Assembly (NCBI GenBank): GCA_026392115.1
Contig: JAPLCQ010000092.1
Coordinates: 90,226 to 154,225, forward strand
Direction: 5' to 3'
DNA length: 64,000 bases
Origin: Armatimonadota bacterium
Lineage (GTDB): Bacteria; Armatimonadota; Chthonomonadetes; Chthonomonadales; CAJBBX01
Positions within the stretch are counted from its first letter, which is position 1. Every line of letters starts with the position of its first letter. Position numbers and translations under genes: made by a program. The notes beneath the pieces were generated by a model. It did no database searches, was not told the origin of the DNA, and saw nothing but the letters and a program-made list of their open reading frames with translations. Shown piece after piece: positions 44,295 to 52,776 of this stretch.

Positions 44295-47224
44295 TCCAGC
44301 GAACTCTCGCCGCGCTCCTGCTGGCGGCCTTCGCCGCAACGGCTGCATCCGGCGCCGAGACGCCCGCCAACGGCGGCTTCGAGCGGGGCTCCGCGGGCTG
44401 GACGCTGACCGCCGGGCCCTATGGCCGCCCGGCGCAGGGCTCCGCCCAGGCCGCCCGCGTGGCGAAGGGCTTCGGCCGCGCCGGCTCGGCAGCCCTGCAA
44501 CTGGATGCGCGCGGCCGCTCGGCCGAGGTGGACGCCTACTCCGCGCCCGTGCCCGTGGTGGCCGGCCGGGGTTGGCGCCTCGAAGCGTGGGTGCGCGCCC
44601 TGTCGCCGAAGAGCGACTACAAGGTGACGCTGGACTGGCAGGACGCGTCGGGCAAGCACCTCAAGTATGACAACGACTGGCGCGGCCGAGGCGAACCCGG
44701 CCCCTTCGCCCGCCACGGCGGCGTCTTCGTGGCTCCCGAGGGCGCGTCGCGGGTGGTGCTCATCCTGGGCGTGCAGCCCCGCTCCTGCTGCCTGTTCGAC
44801 GACGTCAGCCTCGCCGACGCCGGTCCCGCCGAGCCCATCGCCGCCCGTCCGCGGCGCAACGGCGACGGCTCCGCCGTCGTCACCGGTCCCGACCGGGTGA
44901 CCGCCGGCGCCTACGCCACATGGCATGCCACCTACACCTGCGGACCCAGCGGCCTGCCTGTGGGCGGCCTCATCGCCCTGCGCCGAATGCCCACCTCGCT
45001 GGACTGGTCGGACCCGCAGGGCATCGATCCAAAGGCGCCGGGGTACGTGCGCGTTCGCGGTCCGCAGGGGTCCGATTTCCAGGTGGAGCGCGGACAGGCC
45101 GGGATGCTCCTGGTGCGCCTTGTCTGGCCCGCCCTGCAGCCGGGGCAGGCCGTTGAGATCACTATCGGCGATCAATCCGGCGGCGGGCCGGGCCTGAGAG
45201 CCCAGCGCACGGCCGTCCAGGCCGCTCGCTGGGTGGTCGGCTCCGACTGCAAGGCGGATGGCGACGCTCTGGATCTGGCCCGCACCGAGGGCGGCCGCTT
45301 CGACGTCGCGCCGGACCGTCCGGTGCGCCTCCGCGTGGTCTGCCCCAGCGTCGTCGAGGCGGGCAAGTCCGTGGGGGCTCGCGTCGAGGCGCTGGATCGG
45401 TGGGGCAATGTCTGCGCGGCGCCGGCCCCGCCCGTGCGCTGGAGCGGCGCCGCCGCGGCGCATGCCTTGCCCGGCGGCGGCTACGCCCTGGCCTTCGGAC
45501 GCACAGGCCCCGTCCGCTTGGAGGCTCGCGCCGGTATCCTCGCCGGCGTCGCCGAGCCGGTCGTGGTCGATCCGCTGCCCAGCCCGCCGATCAACTCCTC
45601 GCCTCGTCCCTACGGCCGTATGCTCGGTCGCTGCGGCGCCCTCGTCAACGGCCGGGTGGCGCTCCTCTTCCCGTCTGCCGGGTCCGCCTACGGGCCGGTG
45701 ATCCTATACACGAGGTCGGGCATCGGCTGGACGCGGGTGGGGTCGATCCCCTCGCCGGCGCGGCTGTCGTTGGGCTCCGGCGCGCCCGCCGTGTCGCCGA
45801 TTCCGGGCGTCGACGTGCGCTTCGGCCCGCCGGCCATCACGGTGCGCGACGGCCGGGCCGAGGCGGTGCTGCGCGGCTCGGAGGGCGGCGCCGCCGTCGT
45901 CGCCCGCTTCACGGTCTCGCCGGACAGCCCCATGGTGGCGCTGCATGTAACGGTCACGCCGCCACCCGGCAAGTCGGTGGCCTGCCTCTACGCCCCTCTG
46001 CTCCGGGCCGGCGACGGCGCCTTCGGCAGTAGGCACGCCGGTGCGCTCTTCCCGGGGCTGGAGTATCTGGCGCCGGGGGAGGCCTCCTCCAGCGACCGCG
46101 GCGTGGCGTGGAAGATACGCGACAGGCGCATCCCGCACCCCTACAAGATCACCGTGCCGCTCATGGTGGCGGCAGGCGAGCAGGGGCTCTGCGGCCTCGC
46201 ATGGGACCCGAACCAGCGCTGGGACGGCCGTAACCCGCTCCCCCTGGCCCGGTTCGAGGCGCCAAGCCCCGACGGCGCCGACAACCTGGCCATGGGCCTC
46301 TCCGCGCCCGGCTTCCGTCGCGGCCTGCCGGAGAACCGCCTGCCCGCCCCGCCGCCGGGAGCGGCCGGCATGGCGGTCAGCCTGAACTGCGAGCTGCTGG
46401 TTTTGCCGGGCGGCTCGACCGTCCCCGACGCCGTGGCAGCCTGGTCCGCGGCGCACCCCATGCCCGCGCTTCGCCATCCCCGATCCGATCCGGCGGAAAT
46501 GGCCCTCTGCGCCCGTGCGTTCGCTCAGACCTGTTGGGTGCCGGGCGTCCAGGGCTGGTACACCGCCGTGGGCCTGAAGCCCGGCTATGCCGACGACCTG
46601 GCCGCGCGGGTGCGGCAGTTGGGCGCGGCCATGGAACCAGGTGACGCGGCCCTGTCGGCCACCAACGTGACCCGCCAGGCCATGGACGCAGTGGGCGGGC
46701 CCGGCGGCCCGGCGACCCACCTGCTCGTCGGCGATCCCGAGCGCTCCATGGAGGCCCTGCGCGGTGCGGCGTACGGTCGGATGGCGCAGCAACTCCCCGA
46801 CGGCGGCTGGGCCTTCCGCCACGTCTTCGGCGCACAGGGGCCGCGGGCCACGCTGGCCGAGCCCGACGACGTGGAGCTCGGCTCCTGCGCCACGGCGCTG
46901 GAGACCGTGCTGACCTACGCCGCCGCCACGGGCGACCCGGCGGCGGTGCGAGCGGGACTGCGGGGCCTGGAGCGCCTGGACCGCTTCGCCAAGCCCGCGG
47001 GCGCCGAAAGCTGGGAGGTGCCCTTCACCTGCCCCAACCTCCGCGCCGCCGCGCTGGCCGCGCGCTGCTTCCTCCGCGGCTACCAGATCACCCAAGACCC
47101 CGCACACCTGGCATCGGCGCATCGCTGGGCCATGGCGGGGCTCGCCTTCGTCTGCCTCTGGGAGCCCGCCGCGAACTGGCCCGCTACGATCCCGGCTTCG
47201 ACTGGGCGGCCGTGGCGGACCTGA
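44291..47224 (+). CDS. Secreted carbohydrate-active-like protein with N-terminal CBM, 5' part of frameshifted gene
   Basis: 977 residues from ATG 44291, with AAGGAGG upstream and ATGA coupling to the MFS gene. Signal peptide (1-21), then a CBM4/9-like domain (about 25-180; NGGFERGSAGWTL, DYKVTLDWQDASGKHLKYDN, HGGVFVAPEGASRVVLILGV), an Ig-like region, a beta domain (about 430-700) and an alpha/alpha-barrel-like part (about 720-970; NVTRQAMDAVGGPGG, MAQQLPDGGWAFRHVFGAQG, ATALETVLTYAAATG). The last ~15 residues (NWPATIPASTGRPWRT) look out of frame. The coding continues in frame 1 to 48171. The most likely explanation is one gene broken near 47160-47185. Confidence 0.7.
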   Translation: MIQRTLAALLLAAFAATAASGAETPANGGFERGSAGWTLTAGPYGRPAQGSAQAARVAKGFGRAGSAALQLDARGRSAEVDAYSAPVPVVAGRGWRLEAWVRALSPKSDYKVTLDWQDASGKHLKYDNDWRGRGEPGPFARHGGVFVAPEGASRVVLILGVQPRSCCLFDDVSLADAGPAEPIAARPRRNGDGSAVVTGPDRVTAGAYATWHATYTCGPSGLPVGGLIALRRMPTSLDWSDPQGIDPKAPGYVRVRGPQGSDFQVERGQAGMLLVRLVWPALQPGQAVEITIGDQSGGGPGLRAQRTAVQAARWVVGSDCKADGDALDLARTEGGRFDVAPDRPVRLRVVCPSVVEAGKSVGARVEALDRWGNVCAAPAPPVRWSGAAAAHALPGGGYALAFGRTGPVRLEARAGILAGVAEPVVVDPLPSPPINSSPRPYGRMLGRCGALVNGRVALLFPSAGSAYGPVILYTRSGIGWTRVGSIPSPARLSLGSGAPAVSPIPGVDVRFGPPAITVRDGRAEAVLRGSEGGAAVVARFTVSPDSPMVALHVTVTPPPGKSVACLYAPLLRAGDGAFGSRHAGALFPGLEYLAPGEASSSDRGVAWKIRDRRIPHPYKITVPLMVAAGEQGLCGLAWDPNQRWDGRNPLPLARFEAPSPDGADNLAMGLSAPGFRRGLPENRLPAPPPGAAGMAVSLNCELLVLPGGSTVPDAVAAWSAAHPMPALRHPRSDPAEMALCARAFAQTCWVPGVQGWYTAVGLKPGYADDLAARVRQLGAAMEPGDAALSATNVTRQAMDAVGGPGGPATHLLVGDPERSMEALRGAAYGRMAQQLPDGGWAFRHVFGAQGPRATLAEPDDVELGSCATALETVLTYAAATGDPAAVRAGLRGLERLDRFAKPAGAESWEVPFTCPNLRAAALAARCFLRGYQITQDPAHLASAHRWAMAGLAFVCLWEPAANWPATIPASTGRPWRT

Positions 47225-48171
47225 TTCTCGCTTCGGCGGAGAAACAGCAGAAGCCCGAGGGGGCTCTGTGCGGCCATGCGGGCCTCTACCCCGACTCCTA
47301 CTCGCTCCTCACCGGCTCCGACTCCTACGAGTGGTGCCTGGCGCCCACCGGCATCGTGGGCAACCTGCTGGGCAAGATGCGCCTGCCCTTCGAACCGTCC
47401 ATCGTTTCGGCTCCGCTGCCCGGCGGCGCGTTGCGCGGGGTCGCCTTCGCGCTGCCGCTGGAGGCGGCGGCCCGCAGCGGAGACGTCCGGCTGCGCCTGC
47501 GGCAGTGCGCCGGGGCCTCGGCTGGAGGCGTCCTCTACGGCATCACCCCTCCGTACTCGGTGACATGGCAGGGACGGCCGCTGCCCCGGTTGGAGTTCGC
47601 CCCGGCCAAGGGCGACGGCTGGTGGACGGGCGCGGTCGAGGGCGCGGTCTGCTTCCGGGTCACCTTCGCGCAGGAGGAGGGAGACCTGCTCCTCGACGGC
47701 TGCGTCGCGGCTCCTTACCGCACGGCGCAACTGAAGGCCGAGCTACGCAATGGCGGCTTCGAGTCCGGCGCCGAGGGCTGGGCCCTGGAGCCGGGCGCGC
47801 GGGTGGTCGCCGACGGGGTCGCCTACGAGGGCCGGAACGCCCTGTTGAGCGACGGCCTGGGCGCCGGGACCGAGGCCCAGGCCACCTCGGCGCGCTTCGG
47901 TGTGAAGCCCTCGGTGCGGTACCGACTGTCCGCCATGGTCCGCCAGCTTGCAGGCGATGGCGACTACAAGGTGACGCTGGAGTGGCTCGACGCCGCGTCC
48001 AGGCACATTGCCTACGCCAACGACTGGATGGGCGCCGACAGGCCCCGCGACTACGCGGCGCACGGCGGCGTCTTCACCGCGCCGGACGACGCGGCCTCGG
48101 CGATCATCATCCTCGGCGCCCGCCGCGCCCGCTGCCTCTTCGACGCCGTCACGTTCACGGAGGCGCCGTAG
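47212..48171 (+). CDS. C-terminal part of the frameshifted hydrolase-like protein, ends in a second CBM
   Basis: 319 residues from GTG 47212, but the same frame already reads ARRELARYDPGFDWAAVADL just upstream, which fits as a continuation of the preceding ORF. After completing the helical/beta domain (GLYPDSYSLLTGSDSYEWCL, PSIVSAPLPGGALRGVAFAL), it ends with NGGFESGAEGWAL, GDYKVTLEWLDAASRHIAYA and HGGVFTAPDDAASAIIILGA, a repeat of the CBM at the N-terminus of the preceding ORF. One protein of about 1,290 residues bracketed by two related carbohydrate-binding modules is the simplest reading. Confidence 0.7.
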   Translation: MADLILASAEKQQKPEGALCGHAGLYPDSYSLLTGSDSYEWCLAPTGIVGNLLGKMRLPFEPSIVSAPLPGGALRGVAFALPLEAAARSGDVRLRLRQCAGASAGGVLYGITPPYSVTWQGRPLPRLEFAPAKGDGWWTGAVEGAVCFRVTFAQEEGDLLLDGCVAAPYRTAQLKAELRNGGFESGAEGWALEPGARVVADGVAYEGRNALLSDGLGAGTEAQATSARFGVKPSVRYRLSAMVRQLAGDGDYKVTLEWLDAASRHIAYANDWMGADRPRDYAAHGGVFTAPDDAASAIIILGARRARCLFDAVTFTEAP

Positions 48172-48257
48172 GGCGGCCTGCGTCCCGGTTCCGGCGCGAT
48201 TACCTGCCACGGCGCGGCCAGTGCGGTCACGGTCTGGTCACGCATCAGTCCGTCGCG

Positions 48258-48356
48258 ATATGAGACGCTGAGTACCTGCTCGGCGGCAGGGGTCTCCGAT
48301 GATCGTCGCCGCCCGGGCGGCGCCGCCGCAGGCGAGCAGCGGCCCGTCTCATGCGA
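48258..48356 (+). other. Nested inverted-repeat element before a small membrane-protein gene
   Basis: Perfect arms nested inside one another: ATGAGACG (48260-48267) with CGTCTCAT (48345-48352); CTGCTCG (48276-48282) with CGAGCAG (48333-48339); and the palindrome CGCCGCCCGGGCGGCG (48307-48322) in the centre. GTCTC at 48292-48296 offers a competing partner for GAGAC at 48262-48266. The right arm ends just before the ribosome-site region of the gene at 48372. It could be a structured mRNA leader or a palindromic intergenic element. Confidence 0.5.
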
Positions 48357-48371
48357 AAGGACCGAGCCGGT

Positions 48372-48734
48372 ATGAGTGACAGAAATAGGTACACAGATGC
48401 GTACCGCATCGCAGGTAGCCTGGAGGTCATTGGTGTCATCGTCAAGGTCGTCGGCTACCTGCTTGCGGCCATCATCTGCATCGCGGGAATCGTCATCTCT
48501 TCCAAGCTGAACGAGGTGTCACGATACAGCTCTGACGGCGCCATGGCAAGTGGCGTGGTCATGCTGCTCTACCTCGTGGGCGGCGGCCTGCAGGGGTTCC
48601 TTTTCTGGGTAGGCGGCGTACTGATCTGCGGCATGGGGCAACTGGTCCGCTGTACGGCTGACACCGCTGTCAATACGGCGGAGACGGCGGCGGCCACCCG
48701 TAGCGCGGCTGCGCCACACGCAGCTACGCCGTAG
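48372..48734 (+). CDS. Small membrane protein of unknown function
   Basis: 120 residues from ATG 48372 (AAAGGA upstream); ATG 48351 lies inside the upstream inverted repeat and is less likely. Two membrane helices: SLEVIGVIVKVVGYLLAAII (extending to about residue 45) and ASGVVMLLYLVGGGLQGFLF (extending through the GVLICGMGQLV segment). The tail is Ala/Thr-rich. I do not recognise a family. It stands alone, with a nested inverted-repeat element in front and a bidirectional hairpin behind. Confidence 0.65.
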   Translation: MSDRNRYTDAYRIAGSLEVIGVIVKVVGYLLAAIICIAGIVISSKLNEVSRYSSDGAMASGVVMLLYLVGGGLQGFLFWVGGVLICGMGQLVRCTADTAVNTAETAAATRSAAAPHAATP

Positions 48735-48758
48735 CCGCGCTTCGTGTCTTTCCGCATC

Positions 48759-48790
48759 ACGGCTGAGGCGGGTGCCGTCGCCTCAGCCGT
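48759..48790. terminator. Bidirectional hairpin between convergent genes
   Basis: A perfect 12-bp stem (acggctgaggcg / cgcctcagccgt) with an eight-base loop lies between the end of the small membrane-protein gene and the end of the histidine kinase gene. Its position and symmetry fit a terminator for both directions; T-tracts are short. Confidence 0.65.
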
Positions 48791-48795
48791 TGCTC

Positions 48796-50334
48796 CTACG
48801 CCGCCGGTAGCTCCACCGTCACCGTGACGCCCTCGCCGGGGCGGCTATCCAGGCGCATGGACCCCCCATGGGCTTGCACGATGCTCCTGCAGATGGCGAG
48901 GCCGAGGCCCGTGCCGCCGTGCTGCCTGGCCCGGGCCTTGTCGACCCGGTAGAAGCGCTCGCAGACGTGCGGCAGGTGCTCGGGATCGATGCCGGCGCCG
49001 GTGTCGCGCAGCGTAACGACCACCTTGCCCCCTTCACGCCGCGCCTCGGCGACGATCCGACCGTCGGGCGGAGTGTGGCGGCCCGCGTTGTCGAACAGGT
49101 TGGTGAAGAGGCGCGTCAGCTGCCCCGCGTCGGCCGTCACCATCAGGTCGCCGCACTCCAGGCTCAGCCTGGCGTCCCCGTGCGGGAAGGCGCACTCGGC
49201 GGCGTCCTCCAGCGTTCCGGCCAGGGGCGTGGGGCGCAAGTTGGGCGTCAGCTCTCCCGCGTCGGAGCGTGCCAGCAGGAGCAGGTCCTGGATCGTCTGG
49301 TGCATGCGCCCGGCGGCCCGGTCGATGCTCGCCACGGATCGGCGGTGCTCGGCGGGCAGTGTCTCGTCGGCCAGCGCCAGGCCCGCGTTGGCCTTGATCA
49401 CCGTGAGCGGCGTGCGAAGCTCGTGCGAGGCGTCCGCGGTGAACCTCCGCTGCTGCTCGAAGGCATGCTCGATGCGCCCCAGCATGCCGTTCACCGTCTC
49501 GGCCAGTGTGGCGAACTCGTCGCGGCCGGCCACGGGCAACCTGCGCGAGAGGTCATCGGCGCCCATGGATGCGGCCTCGGAGGTGAGTCGCCGCAGGGGG
49601 CTGACCATGCGCCCCGTGAGCAGCAGACCGCCCAGAGCCGCGATCAGGAGGCCGACCGGGGCGAGCATGAGCAGCGTCCGGTTGAAGTTGGCCACCGCCA
49701 GGCCCACGTCGCCGAGCGAGTAGGCGACCTGCACCACGGCCAGCACGGCGCCGTCGCGCTGCAGGGGCGCGTAGGCCACGCGCACCTCGGTGCCTTCGCG
49801 CCGGATGGTGGCAAAGGTCTGCTTGCCCTTTGCCGCCCGATCGAACCCCGACGACAGCCACGCCTTGCCGGCGCCCATGGGGAACATGGCGCGTCCGGCC
49901 AGGTCGTATCCCGCCTCGGACGCGCGCTCGGTCCACTGCGGACGGCGCCCACCCCGCTTCCAGGGCCCGGGTCCGGCGAACGCGCCGCCCTGCCGCGGCG
50001 GCCCGGGCTCGAGCTTCGTCCTGTCCCGGCCGTCCGGGCGTGCGCCCTGCGGAGGCGGGCCCGGCGGCCGGCCGCGGTCCGGGAGCCACGTGTCGCCCAT
50101 GGCCTTGGTGTTCACCGGGCCGTAGATGCGGAACTCCGGCGGCGGGTTGTGCCAGAACTCCTGGTGCCGCGCGATGCGGAGGCGCAGGTCGCCGTCCACC
50201 GAGGCGATGAGATTGCGCTCCACGCTCCAGCGCAGGGCCGCGCCCAGGACGAGCAGGATGAGCGCCAGCGCCGCCACGTTCCAGAGCGTGAGGCGCGCCC
50301 GGATGGATGTGACGCGCCACGTCGCCGGCGTCAT
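48796..50334 (-). CDS. Sensor histidine kinase (HAMP-HisKA-HATPase)
   Basis: 512 residues. Membrane helix at about 19-38, a periplasmic sensor of about 165 residues that is unusually rich in Pro/Gly/Arg, a second helix at about 220-240 (LLMLAPVGLLIAALGGLLLT), a HAMP domain, HisKA with SHELRTPLTVIKANAG (phosphorylated H304) and HATPase with NLFDNAGRHT, DTGAGIDPEHLPHVCERFYR and GGTGLGLAI. The architecture resembles CusS/QseC-type sensors. It overlaps the response regulator gene by 4 bases (ATGA). The signal is unknown; the Pro/Arg-rich sensor gives no metal-binding cluster. Confidence 0.9.
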   Translation of the reverse strand: MTPATWRVTSIRARLTLWNVAALALILLVLGAALRWSVERNLIASVDGDLRLRIARHQEFWHNPPPEFRIYGPVNTKAMGDTWLPDRGRPPGPPPQGARPDGRDRTKLEPGPPRQGGAFAGPGPWKRGGRRPQWTERASEAGYDLAGRAMFPMGAGKAWLSSGFDRAAKGKQTFATIRREGTEVRVAYAPLQRDGAVLAVVQVAYSLGDVGLAVANFNRTLLMLAPVGLLIAALGGLLLTGRMVSPLRRLTSEAASMGADDLSRRLPVAGRDEFATLAETVNGMLGRIEHAFEQQRRFTADASHELRTPLTVIKANAGLALADETLPAEHRRSVASIDRAAGRMHQTIQDLLLLARSDAGELTPNLRPTPLAGTLEDAAECAFPHGDARLSLECGDLMVTADAGQLTRLFTNLFDNAGRHTPPDGRIVAEARREGGKVVVTLRDTGAGIDPEHLPHVCERFYRVDKARARQHGGTGLGLAICRSIVQAHGGSMRLDSRPGEGVTVTVELPAA

Positions 50335-51014
50335 GGCTCTTCCTCGTTGCCGGCTTTGAGGACGTAGCCGACGCCGTGCAGCGTCTGGATCAGGCTCGGC
50401 TTGCGGCCGCCGTCGATCTTGCGCCGGAGCTGGCCGATGTAGACATCCACGGTGTTGCTGTAGCTCTCGTCGTCGCTCCAGACGCGCTCAAGAATGTACT
50501 CGCGGGTCAACGGCCGCCCTTCGTGGGAGGCCAGCGCCTCCAGCAGCGTGTACTCGCGGGTGGTGAGGTGCACCTCGCGGCCGCCCACGGTCACCTGCCG
50601 GGCGCCGGTGTCGATCGCCACGTCGCCGACCTGGATCACCCGCGTGCGGTGGACGCGGTCGCGGCGAACCAGCGCCCGGACTCGGGCCAGCAACTCCTGC
50701 AGCTCGAAGGGCTTCGGGAGGTAGTCGTCGGCGCCCAGGTCGAGGCCCTTCACCCGGTCCTCGACGGCGTCCCGGGCCGTGAGCATGAGGATCGGGGTGG
50801 CGCGCCGGCCGGATCGAAGGCGTCGGCAGACCTCCCACCCGTTGAGCCCGGGCAGCATGATGTCGAGAAGCACCGCGGCGTACTCGTGCTCTTGCGCGGC
50901 CCGGAGACCCGTCTCGCCGTCCGCCGCGACGTCGACATCGAAGCCGCCGGCCGCAAGACCCCGCCGCACGACCTCCGCGATGTCCGGATCATCTTCTACA
51001 ATGAGCAGTCTCAT
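50331..51014 (-). CDS. OmpR/PhoB-family response regulator
   Basis: 227 residues. Receiver domain with acidic pocket EDD (E7-D9), phosphoacceptor D51 in VLLDIMLPG and Lys in YLPKPFELQ; then a winged-helix DNA-binding domain (LTTREYTLLEALASHEGRPL, YIGQLRRKIDGG, ILERVWSDDESYSNTVDVYI). Start ATG 51014 has GGGGAG upstream. It is divergent from the T2SS operon across a 196-base region that holds tandem TTCAT repeats. It may regulate that operon and itself; the second prepilin promoter carries a similar arrangement. Confidence 0.9.
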   Translation of the reverse strand: MRLLIVEDDPDIAEVVRRGLAAGGFDVDVAADGETGLRAAQEHEYAAVLLDIMLPGLNGWEVCRRLRSGRRATPILMLTARDAVEDRVKGLDLGADDYLPKPFELQELLARVRALVRRDRVHRTRVIQVGDVAIDTGARQVTVGGREVHLTTREYTLLEALASHEGRPLTREYILERVWSDDESYSNTVDVYIGQLRRKIDGGRKPSLIQTLHGVGYVLKAGNEEEP

Positions 51015-51117
51015 GGCGCTCCCCGGGGTCCGGCCCGATACCTGTTCGCCGCAACCCTGTCTGTAGGATAGGCCATGGAGATGAAAAGTCGATGAAGGCC
51101 GCCCGTGAGACCCGATC

Positions 51118-51163
51118 CGCCGGGTCTTTCATGATTCGTTCATACCCGGCGCGTCACTATGTA
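51118..51163 (+). promoter_or_regulatory. Candidate operator/promoter of T2SS operon: TTCAT repeats inside an inverted repeat
   Basis: TTCATG (51128-51133) and TTCATA (51139-51144) repeat with an 11-base period. They are framed by the inverted repeat CGCCGGGT (51118-51125) and ACCCGGCG (51144-51151) and followed by TATGTA (51158-51163) as a possible -10. The downstream part TTCATACCCGGCG matches TTCATACCGGCG before the second prepilin gene with one base inserted. Likely a binding site for the divergently encoded OmpR-type regulator; not proven. Confidence 0.45.
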
Positions 51164-51210
51164 GAGCCGCCCAATGGGCGCAGCCGGCCGAACCCTGGGG
51201 GAAGCAGCCA

Positions 51211-52776
51211 GTGAGCGATACGATAGGGGCCTTGGAGACGCCGAGTAGTCGGCAGGGCTTCGAGTGGATAGACCTGGAAGTCGTCAAGCCGTCCGAGGAG
51301 GCCGTCCGACTGACGCCGCCCGAACTGGCCCTGCGGCATCAGGTCCTGCCCGTGGAGCTCCGCGACGGCGTGCTGACCGTGGCGATCGGCGCCCCCACCG
51401 CACTGGCCGCGGCCGACGAGGTCGGTAAGCTGGTCGGGTACCCAACCCGGGCCGTGCTGGCCGCGCCGTCGTTCATCCGGGCTCTCATCGAAGAGATCTT
51501 CATCGAGCGCATCCTCTCCGGCCTGCCCGGTAAGGCCGACGATCAGGCCGGCGCCGAGATCGACGATACCACGGACCTGGCCGACCTGCAGAAGATGGCC
51601 GGCGAGGCCGCCGTGGTGCAGATGGTGAACCTCATCTTCGCCCAGGCCGTGCGCGACGGGGCCAGCGACATCCATGTGGAGCCCTACGAGCGGCAGGTGA
51701 AGGTCCGGTTCCGCGTGGACGGCATGCTCCGCGACGCGCTCCAGCCGCCCCGCCGAATGCACGCCGCCATCGTCTCGCGCATCAAGATTCTGGGCGAGAT
51801 GAACATCGCCGAGCGGCGCCTCCCGCAGGACGGCCGCATCAAGATCACCATCGCGGGCCGCGCCATCGACGTCCGCGTGAGCATCGTCCCCACCGTCTAC
51901 GGTGAGCGGGCCGTGATGCGCATCCTGGACAAGACGACCGCCATGCTGGGGCTGGAAGAGCTGGGCATGCGGCAGGACGCGCTGGCCCGGTTCCGAACCA
52001 TCATCCGCGTGCCCCACGGCGTGATCCTCTCCACCGGCCCCACCGGCTCCGGCAAGTCGACCACGCTCTATGCGTCGCTTCAGGAGATCTGGTCCTCCAC
52101 CACCAACATCCTCACCATCGAGGACCCCGTGGAGTACCAGGTGCCCGGCATCAGTCAGATCCAGGTGCGCCCGCAGATCGGCCTGACCTTCGCCAACGGC
52201 CTGCGAAGCATCGTGCGGCAGGACCCCGACGTCATCATGGTCGGTGAAATCCGAGACCATGAGACGGCCGACATCTCCATCCACGCGGCCCTCACAGGCC
52301 ACCTCGTCTTCAGCACCCTGCACACCAACGACGCCGCCGGCGCCGTGACCCGCCTGCTGGACATGGGCGTGGAGCCCTACCTGGTGGCCTCGTCGCTGGT
52401 GGCCACCGTGGCCCAGCGCCTGGTGCGCCGCATCTGCGCCAACTGCGCCCAGCCCTACGAGCCGCGCGCCGAGGCTCTGGACGCCATCGGTATCGAGGGC
52501 TCCGACCTGCCCGGAGGCACGCTCATGCGGGGCGCCGGTTGCGACCGATGCCAGCAGACCGGGTACAAGGGCCGCCACGCGCTCTTTGAGCTCTTCATCG
52601 TCGACGAGCCCATCCGGCGGCTCACGGTGGACCGCGCCAGCTCCAACGATATGCGCGACCACGCGATCCGCCGACAGGGCATGCGCACCCTCCTGGGTGA
52701 TGGCCGCCTCGCCGTGCTCGACGGCAAGACGTCGCCCGAAGAGGTGCTCAGGGTCTGCCAGAGAGAGGCCCTCTGA
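51211..52776 (+). CDS. gspE: Type II secretion ATPase GspE (PilB-like)
   Basis: 521-residue cytoplasmic hexameric ATPase that powers pseudopilus assembly. GspE N-domain (about 1-100), then Walker A GPTGSGKST with K282, the Asp box TIEDPVEYQVPGISQIQV, Walker B VIMVGEIRDHETADI and the His box LVFSTLHTNDAAGAVTRL. The Zn-binding pairs CANC and CDRC of GspE/PilB are near the C-terminus. Start GTG 51211 has GGGGGAAG upstream. First gene of an operon running without real gaps to about 62.5 kb. The GspF start overlaps its stop (TGATG). Confidence 0.92.
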   Translation: MSDTIGALETPSSRQGFEWIDLEVVKPSEEAVRLTPPELALRHQVLPVELRDGVLTVAIGAPTALAAADEVGKLVGYPTRAVLAAPSFIRALIEEIFIERILSGLPGKADDQAGAEIDDTTDLADLQKMAGEAAVVQMVNLIFAQAVRDGASDIHVEPYERQVKVRFRVDGMLRDALQPPRRMHAAIVSRIKILGEMNIAERRLPQDGRIKITIAGRAIDVRVSIVPTVYGERAVMRILDKTTAMLGLEELGMRQDALARFRTIIRVPHGVILSTGPTGSGKSTTLYASLQEIWSSTTNILTIEDPVEYQVPGISQIQVRPQIGLTFANGLRSIVRQDPDVIMVGEIRDHETADISIHAALTGHLVFSTLHTNDAAGAVTRLLDMGVEPYLVASSLVATVAQRLVRRICANCAQPYEPRAEALDAIGIEGSDLPGGTLMRGAGCDRCQQTGYKGRHALFELFIVDEPIRRLTVDRASSNDMRDHAIRRQGMRTLLGDGRLAVLDGKTSPEEVLRVCQREAL

